A DNA stretch of 64,000 nt from Limnoperna fortunei (Eukaryota > Mollusca > Bivalvia > Mytilida > Modiolidae): assembly GCA_944474755.1 (NCBI GenBank), contig OX104119.1, forward strand, positions 41,627,927 through 41,691,926, in the 5' to 3' direction. Position numbers and translations under genes: made by a program. The notes beneath the pieces are model-generated. The model did not search any database. It was not told the origin of the DNA and saw only the letters and a program-made list of their open reading frames with translations. Positions within the stretch are counted from its first letter, which is position 1, and each line of letters starts with the position of its first letter. Positions 40,303 to 53,400 of this stretch are shown here, piece after piece.

Positions 40303-41397
40303 AGATAAGGTAAATACCCAAGGTTAATTATTTTCAGCTCAACATACTTTAAGGTATAAATCACAATTGAACCGTGTGTACAAGATTAACAACCAGCACA
40401 AACAATATAATATTTTCAAATTTCGACTAGACGACGCTAGCTTTAACTAAATATTATATATTGAGCCAAATTATCCTTAATTTGAGATCTTTGAAATTTT
40501 AACAGTTATGAAGATGTATATACTGATGAATATCTGAAAAGAAAAAGAAAATGTTATTACCAAAAGGTAGGTAGGATTTCGAATCAATAATATGTTCTTA
40601 TTACTCTGTTAAATAAGTTTTAATTCTACTATTTGTTTCAAATTTTCATTGATGTTTTTCAAAGTAAAAAATGAAAAATTAGCGCATTTATTTTGGCCAT
40701 TAAGTTCGTTTGTTCAATAACACATACATAATATTAGTATACTAGAAGGTTTAATAACTGAGGAAGGATTGTCGACTCTTTTGACAGCTTTAGTGCAATA
40801 TTATTAACCTAACAAATGTACTACAATCAAACACTGAAACAAGTAATTGTATTAATATCTGTCAAATAATGTAGATTAAATACAGATTCAAAATACATAA
40901 TATCATTTAAACAAGGTTTTTGAAGACTAGTAAATTACTCTGGTTGCAATAAATATACGTTATTTTAAAAGGTTATTTCTATTTATATGATTTATTATGC
41001 ATGCAGCTTAAGTTTCGTAAAATGTGTTAATAAAGTTAAAGAAACACTGGACTATAATAAAGCAACATTTGATGCTGTAAATACATAAGAAGCAGCAGCA
41101 CTTATACTTACAAAGCCATATAGGTTTATTATTAAAAACACACATACATACAAAATGTACATACATAAATTCGATATAAGAACACATGTTAAGTATAATA
41201 ATTTGATATTTTCAACTCGTTAAGATTGTATGTAGTTGATAAACAAATTATTATATTGGTATGTTATGTAAATATCTTTTCTTGTAGGATAACAGGATTT
41301 AAAAACTATTTCACTATGCTTAACAAATGCAATTTTAACACCTTTTAAAGTTTAAAACTGTTTTAAAAAACTGTTTTAATTTCTTGTATAAACCTAC
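40303..41397. other. AT-rich DNA, nothing recognised
   Basis: The gene upstream on the minus strand must continue past the donor at 41,397, so a terminal exon is expected further along. None could be identified here. Confidence 0.4.
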
Positions 41398-41496
41398 TTT
41401 GGCACAATTTGTCTGCCCGATCGAAACATTTTGCAAATCCAGTCTCATTGTAGTAACATTCGTCAAAACCACAGGCTGCATAATTACATGGACTGT
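41398..41496 (-). CDS. EGF-like exon 3, degenerate (five cysteines)
   Basis: The exon lies between acceptor TTCTTAG and donor GTAGGT, 99 nt, phase 1-1. It reads SPCNYAACGFDECYYNETGF and then AKCFDRADKLCQ. The cysteine spacing C-x4-C-x4-C-x9-C follows EGF, but the C-x-C pair is broken (C-F-D) and the domain is four residues shorter than its neighbours. It is either a divergent EGF-like module or one losing its fold. The open frame runs past the donor to a stop, so an unspliced C-terminus is also possible. Confidence 0.7.
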
Positions 41497-44400
41497 CTAA
41501 GAATAAAAAAGAAAACGCAGTCTTTTTGTCTTGTATATGAATAAGATAGAATACTAAATAAACTAATATCTTCGGAATTTTAATTCCCTTAAAAATTACA
41601 AGAAACAAAAAAAAACAGAAAAAAACACTTAACCGAAACAAAATAATTTGAAACAACACAAAAACATACAACAATATTCTCGAGATACAGCCTTCTTTAT
41701 CAACACAATGTAAATGTACTGCTTTATATATAGCAATAGTGATAAATACAGTATAAAACAAATATGTATTCATCAATGTTCAGGTTATAGCATTTTCAGA
41801 GCATTGTGACATGTAGCTTATACTAGGAAAATGAGTTATAGTTCCCTTGACCTTCATCAGTATAATATGTGTATAGGGTTTAATTGCACAGCCGGATACT
41901 TGACACAAGATGCTTCAGAACTCGGGAACAGGTTATAGTTAAATACATAAATATATCAATTGAACATTTCAATGTTGGCAGAATAGCTGTTTTGAAGGAA
42001 GACCAACTAACCCACTATCAAACTGATGCACGAAGGGCTTCATCTAAAGTATATGGTTAGCAAAACAAGTTCATATGCCAATGAATTCTATTAAACAAGA
42101 GTTTTTCTTTTCTTATTAGTCCACCAATTTAAGAATAAGTTTCATTTTTAAGCTCTTTATTTAAATGTACACACAATTTTATCGCAACGTGTACGTGTTC
42201 ACAAGATCCTTCCATCAAGAGCTATTTAAAAATGACTTAAATAAATCTTATTATGATACCTTGACAAGTTTTTCCAGACCAATGTCCTCGACAGGAACAG
42301 ACAGCTAGACCACTTCCATCTACTGTACATATCCCGTTGTTGCTACATGGGTTACTGTAGCATGGGCTTACTGAAAAGGGTAAATCAAAAAATATTGTCT
42401 TAAATCAATAATGTAAAGCAAGCTCACGTTAATTTAAATGTTTTCCAAAAAACGCTGTAATAATAACGTCCTTATAATACATATAATTGTGGAGGTCGGA
42501 TATATTATCAGATATGGTTTAGGGTAACAAAAACCATTTGTGTAGTGGGTTTCAATGGTAATTTGGCTACTATTGATCACGTGGTCTGTCAGCACCGAGC
42601 TTTTGAGTTCGAGTCTTAATGCGGGCAGGGTGTACTAGACTCCAATCTTAATTGACCATGATTGCAGGTTTTCCTACTGAAGGTCGGGGACTCTATTCGG
42701 GTACTCCGGCTTCTTTCCCTTATAAAACTGGACGCCATGATATAGCTGAAAAATTCCTGAATTGGCGTTAAACAACATTCAAATACACAAACAAAATCTT
42801 CTACGGTAAATTTTCAAATTATGACATATATAACTTTCGTGTTTCATTCTTATTGTTTCATTATTTTTTTAAATTTTTTAGCGTGAAAGTCGGGAAAAGT
42901 AATTTTTACAACATATTAAGAATAACACATTTATTGAATTTTTGCGTAAAATTCGTTATAGGTTTCTATGTTTTGTTTATGTTTAAATGCATATTAAATA
43001 ATTAATAGATTTATTTTGATATACCAGTGCAGAGTTCTCCTATCCAGTCGCCAAGACATAAACATTTTGGGTTTCCATAGTTATCCAAATAACAGGTTCC
43101 ACCATTCTTGCAGATATTTTTGATACACGATGTCTCTATAACAGTATAACAGTGACTCAATATAGTATGTTTTGTTTATTATTACCATCGTTTGTTTTGC
43201 TTAGTGGCAAATTGAATTATTTGTTTTGCTAATTCATTATTTCTCCTTTTGAAAATGTTTCACATAAACCACAGAGTGCTTTAAGGTGTATATGTACTCC
43301 ACCAGACTTGTTTATGAAGAAGTCGAATCTGTATATATGTAAAACGTGTGATAATTATATTAAAAATAATTCCATCAAACCAATTACAGAACATACATGT
43401 AAATAAACATTAGGCAGAACCTCCAAAACACTACATACATGATATATTTATAAATTAATATATGAAATGATCAATTTATTTTATTCATTTTTATTCAATA
43501 AAATACTTACGATTACAATGATCAAAAGTACATGACTGAATGCTTGAGAAGTAGCTATTATCGAAATTAATACAGAAAATAGAGTCTTTAAATCTTCCTG
43601 TTGATCTTGTCCATTCCCACAACCAAATATGTTTACAGTCGCAAAACAGTTGGAGGGACCTGGCACAATGAAGCAAAATTCCTGTTTTGTTTTTGTTAAA
43701 TAAATGACTGTAGCAAATAAATTGGAGCTGTGAAATGTTATATATACTTATTTAATAACATAGATACATGCAAGCTCAAAAAGCATATATTATGTAGATT
43801 AAATATTTTATACATGTTCCAAACTAGTTAAATTTGTGGCCTGTGTGTTATCCTGTTCACAGACCATAATTTATGGTAGCATAAACTCGTACACCATAGG
43901 AAATTCACAATATTTTTGCGGCAACAGAAAGAAAAAACACAAATCAGCAACAAAAGAGCAAACGTTAGTAATTAAACATAACAAAAACATGTGTGCAACA
44001 AGGTTCTACAGATGAATAAACAATGCTTGCCTCAAATAAGTCTGCCGTCGATTTACTTATGATCCGGTAAAGGAAAAAGTAAGTCATATTCAAAGAATGG
44101 AAAGACCTTAGTATGAATACGATCACCTTTTGCAGGTTTATGTTCCATAACAATTACTTAACTGTGATACCAGTCTTAATACGTCTTAAAGGATGAAATA
44201 AATTGAGGCACAAAATGAAACTTTTTAAGTGTGTTACTGATCATTAAAAGCCTTCGTTTTAGAAAGCCGGAACAATCGAAACAATAGCGCATACGTTGTG
44301 AAATGAAAACAAAGTAAAACCCTCAAACAGAATATTTAACATTTCTAATATGGATCGCTTCGGATCTAGTACGAACCTTAGAGAAGACTTTATGCATGAA

Positions 44401-47400
44401 CTGTGTATTAATGTATAATTAAAAGAAGGCTTAATGAAAATGTTTCGGTGTGCCGTCCCAGAACCGACAGTTGTGTCATTTGGGAAAGACTGGCTTCATT
44501 TTAAAAACAGCCTATTTGATATTACTAAAATGTTATTGATCACACTAGCCTTAAAAATCACTTAGTGAATAATTATACCGTTATATAGATCTGAGAGTCT
44601 GCTTTATTGTATAAATATTGAAACAGACGACTAGATTGTTTAAATGCCGTTTTTATTCAACTTATCTTTACCGTGATTAAAGGCCAGTCCAAAACTAATT
44701 TTGTTAATCATACTTCTTGCCCTATTCTGCATGTATGTTATCAACAAAATACAACATAGACCTGTTTTTAAAATGTTCATCTGCGATAGGAACACGTTAA
44801 GTTACAAAATAATTGTGTAGAGTTCGTATACAATTGATCTCATTTAGATTCCAAACTAACACTATTTTAATTAAAATTTTATTTCATTAACACACATTTT
44901 TTTCTGACAAATCTGACTCAAATTGTTCAGATTCTCACTGCAGGCAGGGTGTACTCGACTCCAATCTTAATTGACAAGGATTGCCAGTTTTCCTACCGCA
45001 GGTCGGGGGTTCTCTCCGGGTACTCCGGCTTCCTCCCCCAATAAAAACTGGACGCCATGAAATAGCTGAAAAATTGCTGAAAGTGGCGTTACAACACCAT
45101 TCAAACAAACAAACAAACAAATTGTTCAAGTATTAACATGTGTAATACTGACAAGTACATCGAAATGGCAATGCACATATGTATAGATATATTCGGGGTT
45201 TTCAACGATTTTCATTTGCTGATAACATTGGTAAATTGCTACTATACCATATAAATAAGAAACAAATTAAATATCTTAAAATTTATACCGTTTTATCGAT
45301 TTTGCATTATCATTTATGTTTCAAAATTATACCACTTTTTTAAAAGGAGCAATTTTGCGATGGAGATGATTCAACAGATAAAATGTGTGCATGCAAAACA
45401 GTAAACATGAATATTTTCTGCAATTTTGAAAACTACTTTTTCTTGTCTTATCAAAGTCTGTATAAATGAAAATTATGCGAGTAAATATTACAAATTTCTA
45501 TTAGATACGTTTAATTCAGCAGCCAACAACCCCTTTTTATATATAGTCTATTTTAAAAAACAGACCTCAAAGGTAAAATTTTAAAGCTTTGTGGCAACCT
45601 GTGACCTTACATTTTTGACAAATATATTAGTTCACATTCTCTTAAATATATGGCTGCGTTAAAAAAAAATAACATCGGAAGACTTCTGAAAAATTTAAGT
45701 TGAGTCAGGAACAAGGTAAATTAAAAAAGTTATTAAAAGACAATCTAAAAAGGAAACACATTTTAGTACACATTAATTTGTTCTGTAATAAAACAATAAA
45801 TGAATCAAAAGACAACGAACCAGTTTCAATAGAAACAGTTACGCTAGATAGATTAAAGGGTTTGTAGGAAGTAAGAATTAAGTACGATACATTTTGGATT
45901 CCGCCATTTTTCTAATCACAACAATTTGATAAATTGAAGGCTCGTGCAGATATCAAATGTGAGATCAGTTTCACCCTTTCGTCGATGGGAAATTTCTTTG
46001 CGATTTGCACGTTTACATTAGGTACAAGAAATACAAATACGAATTTGAAACAAAGTTAAATACAGTGATTAAAAGGAAATTTGTTAAAGTGTCACTTTCT
46101 AAATAACTTAGTGACAGCAATTGATTTACATTTAATTACAAATCTCAAAGTTGATGTTTCTGCCAGGGTTACGTTCGGAGCATATTCCCAGTATAGTTAT
46201 CATAAATTGAGATTAGTCGTTCTAGTTATTCATTTATATATTGGATGTTTAAATTTGAATTTATAAAAATATTCAAAAGCTCACGAAAGTACCTATATCT
46301 TCTGTAAACCAACAACTTTCACATCGCTATATCCTATAGACTCTCCATTGTTTTAGACTCAATTGTCTCTGACATCCAAGCAGAACACTGGATACAAGAA
46401 CGTAAAACAAGAACGTTGTTATGCTTCCATTACAGCGTTTTTGTTTCTGGCGTTTTCATTGGATGACGCAGCAAGTACAGATGTGTGCGCATGAGCTCAT
46501 CTGTACTGGGTCATCTGTACCAAAAATCGGCCATTTACGGACGAAAACAAGCGTTTCGATTCTTGTAAGGAATTACAAATGTAGTATTACATGTTATTAT
46601 ACCTCGGTTGCATTTTATACAATATAAGATAATAATAACAAGATGTCGTATTAATTTTTTACATAAAATGTATTTTGCTTATTTATTACAAACTACAATA
46701 TGCATATTTTGTACTGACAATTACTGTCCATCGATTAAAAATTGCATCAAAAAGAAAAGGTTTAGACTTTTTATTATGCAAACATTAAATTGATGATATT
46801 ATTTATTATTTCAATGCTTGAATATTAACAAATAACAAAGTACATTATGTCACGTTACTTACACGTACTGTAATGATGTAAGATTCATAAAAGCATTTTC
46901 CTCTATGACAGAAATGTTGTTGTTTTGTAAAAATCTGGCGTAAAAAATAAAAATATATATACAAATATATAAAAAAAACTTAAAGCCCAACGTATATATG
47001 GTTGCGTGGAATAAAGAAAATCTTCCCATTTAAATGTCTCATCAATTTACAATTTTCAATTCATATTTCGACAAAGCAGATGTAAAAGTATGAATACGAG
47101 AAGCTCGCAACTATTGTACATTAAAGAAGTAGTTCAGACACAAAGAAGTCAAGATGCCAACGTATTTTTGAATGAATATTGTTGTTAAAGATGAAGAAAC
47201 TACTACATTTCAATATATTTTCATTACATTTGTCTTTCATCAAAATCCTAGATTTCTATTAGTTCTACTAGATTACGTAGAATGTAGCAATAAAGAGCAC
47301 GCGTTTCGTTGACGACTAACACAGTAAACACACCACGCGAATTAATACAAAATACATAGTGCACGATTGAAATCAGGACCCGGCAATGAAGTAAAATGTA

Positions 47401-50400
47401 AATATAAGAACTGAATGTAATTTCGTTAAGTTTCAAAAGTTAATGAAACTGCAATAAAATGCATTAAATTCTTAATCAAATTCTCACCAGCGCATCTGAT
47501 AATTTGTATTGAATACACGTATAACAATATAATAAGTAATCAGTAAATTTTATTTTTATCACATACAAAATTTTATTTTTATGAAACCGGATTCAGTTAT
47601 CAATAAGAAAATACCACGACTACGTTAAATGTTAATTGGTCTTAACAAAGTGCCATATAAAAAAATTCGAAGAATAATTTAATCGTTTCATTCTTTTATA
47701 ACAAAAGGATGAAAAGATTAAATTATTCTTCGAATCGTTGTAATTAAAGATTACTAAAATGAGCCAATAATGCTTTTTAAAATTTTACAAGATCTTAACA
47801 AATAAGTCTTACATCTTTATTTGTTTCAATGTATCTTGTAATCGACTTTTCACCAAGACGACAAATCTAAGGATTTGGACAGTCTTAATTCTGTCGACAT
47901 ATATTTGAACTGCTTTATGTGAACTGTTTATGTTTGAATATCACGTCAATGTTATTGTTATTACACTAGATAGCCCGTTTATGTAAATTGTTTGGACGAA
48001 TACTCATTTTAAAACAGACTGCTAAAATACTACTCTAGCTTAAAATTAATAAAACGATATGAAAAGAGCAGGATGGTTATCATATTACTTACAAGTAATA
48101 CAAACTTGGAATGTTAAAAAACGCCTGAGAATGGATAACAGAAATCTCACAATTGTCTAAGGCTCTGTAAAATAATAAAATATCAGCGGGAAATTGTAAT
48201 GCAACAGGACAATTAGCTCTGGACTGTTAGCTTTCCAATGATAAATAGCTACAAGCAATATAATCTGTTAACAGCATTGTAAACGTACTTTAGCTTGATC
48301 CGAGTAAGATATCAATTGATCAGTTTCTAGTTTCTTCCAGCATTTCAGCACAAGAATTATGAAGTACAACCAGTTATAAGCATATTAGTCCTATTACAAA
48401 TCAAATAATTATTGCGTCCGTCCATATATCACAAAAATTCACACCTAAGACATTATAAATCTCAGGGCAAGTACATGTAGGATTTTTACGTCTACAAGCT
48501 GCTATCTAGTTTTGTCAAACATATCCATGTACTATGGATAACATTACGCAATGCGTTATCTGTTACTTTCTTAAATAAATATAAATTCGGTATCGATCCC
48601 ACAGAAAAGGATCACCGTACATATATTTGTGCAATTCTAGACCAATTCAGAAAAATGAAGGTCGCAAATGGCATCCGATTAGACATCACGCGCAGTTGTA
48701 TTCCATTATCTTCACCACAACTACGTTATTTCATAAAGTTAGGTGTTAAAACGTCTAACATACGAGCTTAACTATATTGCTGCAGAGAATACTCTATGGT
48801 ACCTATTTGGCCTCAGTTGAAATAAATGTGAAAGCTTGCTCTGACCTGAGGTTAATTGTAGCTGATAAACGTATGCACTTACAAATACTGCAGACTTGGA
48901 AGATTGTTAAAAGTAAAATTCTGGACGATAGATATCTTATTGCTGCTAAGGTATCTGAAATAAATATTACCGTATATTACTAAAATACACAACTATGTAC
49001 TAGAAGATTCGCCTATTTACTTTCGCGATGGTCAACCGTATCAATTTTTTATATTACAAAAACTTACAGATTTCAACATTTTATAAAACAGTGCTTTTAG
49101 GTCGTTTCAAAATAGCAAAGATATGTTGTTCGATGTTATTACAATACCTCGATATGCAGATATTTGAATTACAGCGTTCTTGACATGGTGTCATGTAATT
49201 TACAATTTTAATTTGTATCGTTATTATGATATTTGAGGATACGACGTTTGAATGCGCGTGGTGTATCAACCTACCGCACCGGTGTTCACTGTTTAAAATC
49301 CTATTGAAAGTCTGGTATTAAGCCGACGACCAGATTGCATGTGCTTTCTAATTTTAAATGCGGATACATTTCTATTTAAATCCATAAAAACAAACAAACT
49401 ATATTACATATTTGTACACTTTTTAACAATGTAAGATAATGAATTAAAACAAAAGAAAAGATGTTCAACACTTATAAATACATTTTAAGACATGTTGAGG
49501 CTAGTAGTAATATCAAAGTATATATTAACTGTTAAATATATACCGATATGAAGTTAACGTTTAGACCAAAATATATCACTCCTGTCATGCGACCTAAAGA
49601 ACTGTAGAGCTTGCACTACTGCCTATTAAATAAAAATCTAAATACCAGCCGAAGTCGTTTTCAGTCTGCAACTAAATGAGATTGATTGGAAATGATTGCA
49701 AAAATGTCTGAGAAAGATTGCAAACGTTGTGACAGAAATAGTTTTTACAGCGACAGTCATTTTATATTTGTCAGGGACATATTTTTTCAGCCACAGAAAT
49801 GTTTCCGTTGACACAATTTTTCTGTTACAACGGCGTTTCCGTTGTACCAGTCAAAATGTCTGTCACAGACATTTCTCCCTAGACTTAGTCCAAATTTGTT
49901 TCTTACAACGGCGTTAACGTTGTATATGTAAAAATGGCGTTCATATATATTTTCTCCGTTGTATCAGACAAAATGTTACCGTCACAACTCCTAATTTGTT
50001 AACAGCAGTTTGATATATATTCTTAATTTCACTTTATTTTATTAAATGTTTGGAATAAAAATCTCTGTTTGTAAATTGAACGTACGGACACTTTACGATT
50101 ACAAATGTTCATACAGACCAGCCATACAGAGTGTTTGATTTATTGCATAAAATTCTTTGAAACTTGTTAATTCTGTATTGATTCGTGGTCAGAAAGTATT
50201 GGCACTTCACCCTACCGTTCTTTGGAACTATACTGATAAACCTTGAATCAAAACAAGGGCAGATACGTACCAGCGAGTGATAAACACTATAGTATGGTTT
50301 CTCTTGTGTGCATCCTATGGTTTATCAATATCCTATCCTACATCATTACGTTAACGAACATCGTATGGTTTATTTTTGAATGATACATCGTTTCGTATAA

Positions 50401-53400
50401 CATTTACAAATGAAATTTAACATTAAATTACAAAGTTCTGAATGGCATATGGTGACAATAATAAATTACATCAATCGTTAATCTAAAAGGTTTATTACAT
50501 AATAAAACGAAAGAAAACATAAACAAAAATCAGACTTCTTTTAGCGTTTACTGGTTTTAGTACAGCGTGTACATTGTCTTGGAGAAAATGCACACGAGTA
50601 ATAAATACAACTCAAAGGAATATCCTATGTTGCCTTACTGTTTTTCATTAACAAAATTATCTATAATTTTCTTGTTCATCTTGTGACTTTTTAGTGCATA
50701 TTGGAAACTAAAAATATATAACAGCTTTTAACAGTGATCCAAAAACTGAAATAAAAAAGTATTTGCGTATTTTTACTAAAATGTATTACTGCACACAGCG
50801 GGTTGTTTTAAATATATTTAGAGTGAATTAAATTATTTTATATAAACTTAAGATTATTGAATACAATTTGTACTACAAGTTTTATTTATTAATTCAATAT
50901 CAATAATTCAGGTGCAGTAATAATGTGTAAGCATTACAACTAAACATCATACCTAACTATAACCAAAATAGACATGCTATTAAGTTCCCAGGGCTCGTAA
51001 ATTCAAACCCGACATCAAGTTGTGTTTGACATCTACCTTAATGAACAATGCTGAAGGTCAAAGTTTTACTAAGTTCTCCTGCGACATTCAAAATAATTAC
51101 TAGAAAACACGCTATATACGAAAATGGGTTGAAAAAGAAGAAATTACTCCAGCTAATAACTCAACATTTTTTCAACAAATCAATAACATTGACTCCTGAA
51201 AGACTGGAGAGAGAAAAATTAAATTATACCGATTGGCTATTACTTCCCAAAGTCCGAATGCAATTTAATTCTCTTTTTATTTATTAGGTTTCGTGCTTGA
51301 CATAAAAGCAAACGGCGAACTCCATTTAGTTTCATGCGATAAAGTGTAGAAATTAAATAAAATACTACTTTACAATTGAGTGTTTTGTCTTTAGAAAGAC
51401 AGAGAAAGTATTTTACAAGACATCACCAAGAATCCATAACTATAAATGTATTGATTACTTCAACATATAACACACTATCAATTCTTATTATGGTGTCGCC
51501 CGATATTTAATACACATGTTCGTTGATCAGAAAAGAAGAGGGATGATCTGTAATCTATATAACAACATGTGTTATTCTTCAAAATGGAGATATGCAACTT
51601 TATTGTGTACACTTAATTACCAGATCCATTTAAACATCAGTAGATGCAGATAAGAAACACACATGACTTTATTGGGTTTTTTATAATTTAATTGAAATAC
51701 TAGAAAAAACACCAACTAAGATGTCATTATTTAGTTCTCGACATAATTAAAAGAATTTGCGATTCACCGGAAACGCAGTTGTAACATACAACGCGAAAAA
51801 TGACGGCGATTTTGCAGTCATTTGCAGTCGATCTCAGTCAGTGATAGAAAAATATTACAACTGTTTTTAACAGCCTTCGTTATAGGCACTAGTGTAGTGA
51901 TTGTGTCCTTATCAAAGAAAATCAGTAATTTAACGTTATTTATTATTACACTGGTTAAGCGTAATCAGAATGTTTATCAAAAATCGCTAAGCGTTTAGTT
52001 TAAACAGTTGACTACATATCAATATCTCCATGTCAATTTTTTGTTTTAATGTTAAAAAGTTCGACAAAACAATAAAAGATATAACTGTCATACTTACAAA
52101 AACTGTAGTGCAGTGAGACCTATAAAAGCATCTTCCTCTATCACAGAAATTTCGTTGTTTTGTAGATTTCTATTAAAATAAGTAAAATTAATAAAAATGT
52201 ATTTTACATTTTGATTTCCCGCATTCATAATTAATATAGTACAACAACTAAAATGCGTTGTATTCGCCTAAAATATGATTTCTTTTTATACTAATATATT
52301 TTATTTCATATAACCACATCGTTTTTATTGTTGCTTGGAATACACAAAAGCATCACACCTGAAAGTCGAATTAACAAAAACAAATTTACAGACAGGATTG
52401 AGGGTGTCTAATACGGTACTGACAAATTTTATTAAAATTTCCGATGCGCATAGTTAAGAGGATATTACTATATTCGGAAAATAGCTATTAAAATGGGGAG
52501 ATAAATAACAGTTTTTAAATCTAGGGATTAGATATGTCTAAAACTTAAAGAGGGATTACCTGTAATCTAAATAACAACATGTGTTATTCTTCAAAATAGA
52601 GATATACAACTTTATTGTGTGGACTTAATTACAAGATCCATTTAAACACCAGTCGATGCAAATAAGAAACACACATGACTTTATTGTGTTTTTAATATTT
52701 TAATTGAAAAGCCAGAAAAAACAACTACGTGTCATTATTAATGTTTACCACATAATTTTAAAAAAATTGCGATACACCGGAAAGACAAATATAACAGACA
52801 ATGAAAACATGAAGGCGATTTTGCAGTCATTTGCAATAGATCTCAATCAGTGACAGACGGAGAACGACTGCAACTGTTATTTGCAGCCTTTTGTATAGGC
52901 ACTAGTGTAGTCATTTTAAAAAAGCGTTTGTCCGTATTAACGAAAATCAATCATGTAACGTTATTATTTGTTACAATGGATAAGAGTAATCAGAATGTAT
53001 ATCAAAAATCCGCCAAGCGATAGTAGAACGGCTTATCAATATCTCCATGTTAATTTATGTTTTAATGTTAAAAAGTTCGACAAAACAGTAAAAGATAGAA
53101 TTATTTGTAATACTTACAAAGACTGTAGTGCAGTGAGCCCAATAAAAGCATTTTCCTCTAACACAGAAATTTTGTTGTTTTGTAGATTTCTATTAAAATA
53201 AGAAAAATTAAAAATAGATGTATATTTTACATTTTGTTTTCCCGCATACATAGCAATATAATAGTACAACAACTAAAATGCATTGTGGCCGCTAAAAAAA
53301 GGATTTCATTTTTATAATAATATTATTTTTTTTCTTATAACGACATCGTGTTTATTGTTGCTTGGCATACACATTATATTTACACAAGTTACATACTTAA

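Larger units (their letters stand above)
51540..53340. repeat. Tandem duplication, about 1.0-kb unit, each with one LRR exon
   Basis: The sequence from about 51,540 to 52,330 matches 52,552-53,340 at an offset of about 1,013 bp. Shared stretches include AACAACATGTGTTATTCTTC, TCAATATCTCCATGT and AAAAAGTTCGACAAAACA. Each unit carries one LQNN-type LRR exon. This is a direct record of LRR-exon duplication. Confidence 0.85.

Noticed and set aside
41363..41776. 137-codon minus-strand frame as a single-exon gene
   Set aside because: Only its C-terminal part is a conserved EGF-like exon bounded by a splice acceptor; the N-terminal part is hydrophobic translation of intron.
43660..43676. Upstream acceptor (ending at 43,677) for the LRRCT exon
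   Set aside because: It gives phase 1 entry, incompatible with the phase-2 LRR exons. The acceptor giving a start at 43,659 restores phase agreement.
49081..49160. Possible extra LRR exon on the minus strand near a GTAAGT
   Set aside because: There is a plausible donor and a weak NNI-type stretch, but the segment is about 80 nt rather than 72, contains a stop in the LRR frame and has no convincing acceptor.
51048..51287. 79-codon plus-strand frame as a gene
   Set aside because: No recognised domain, no splice or repeat context, and antisense within an intron; length is not exceptional for this AT-rich DNA.
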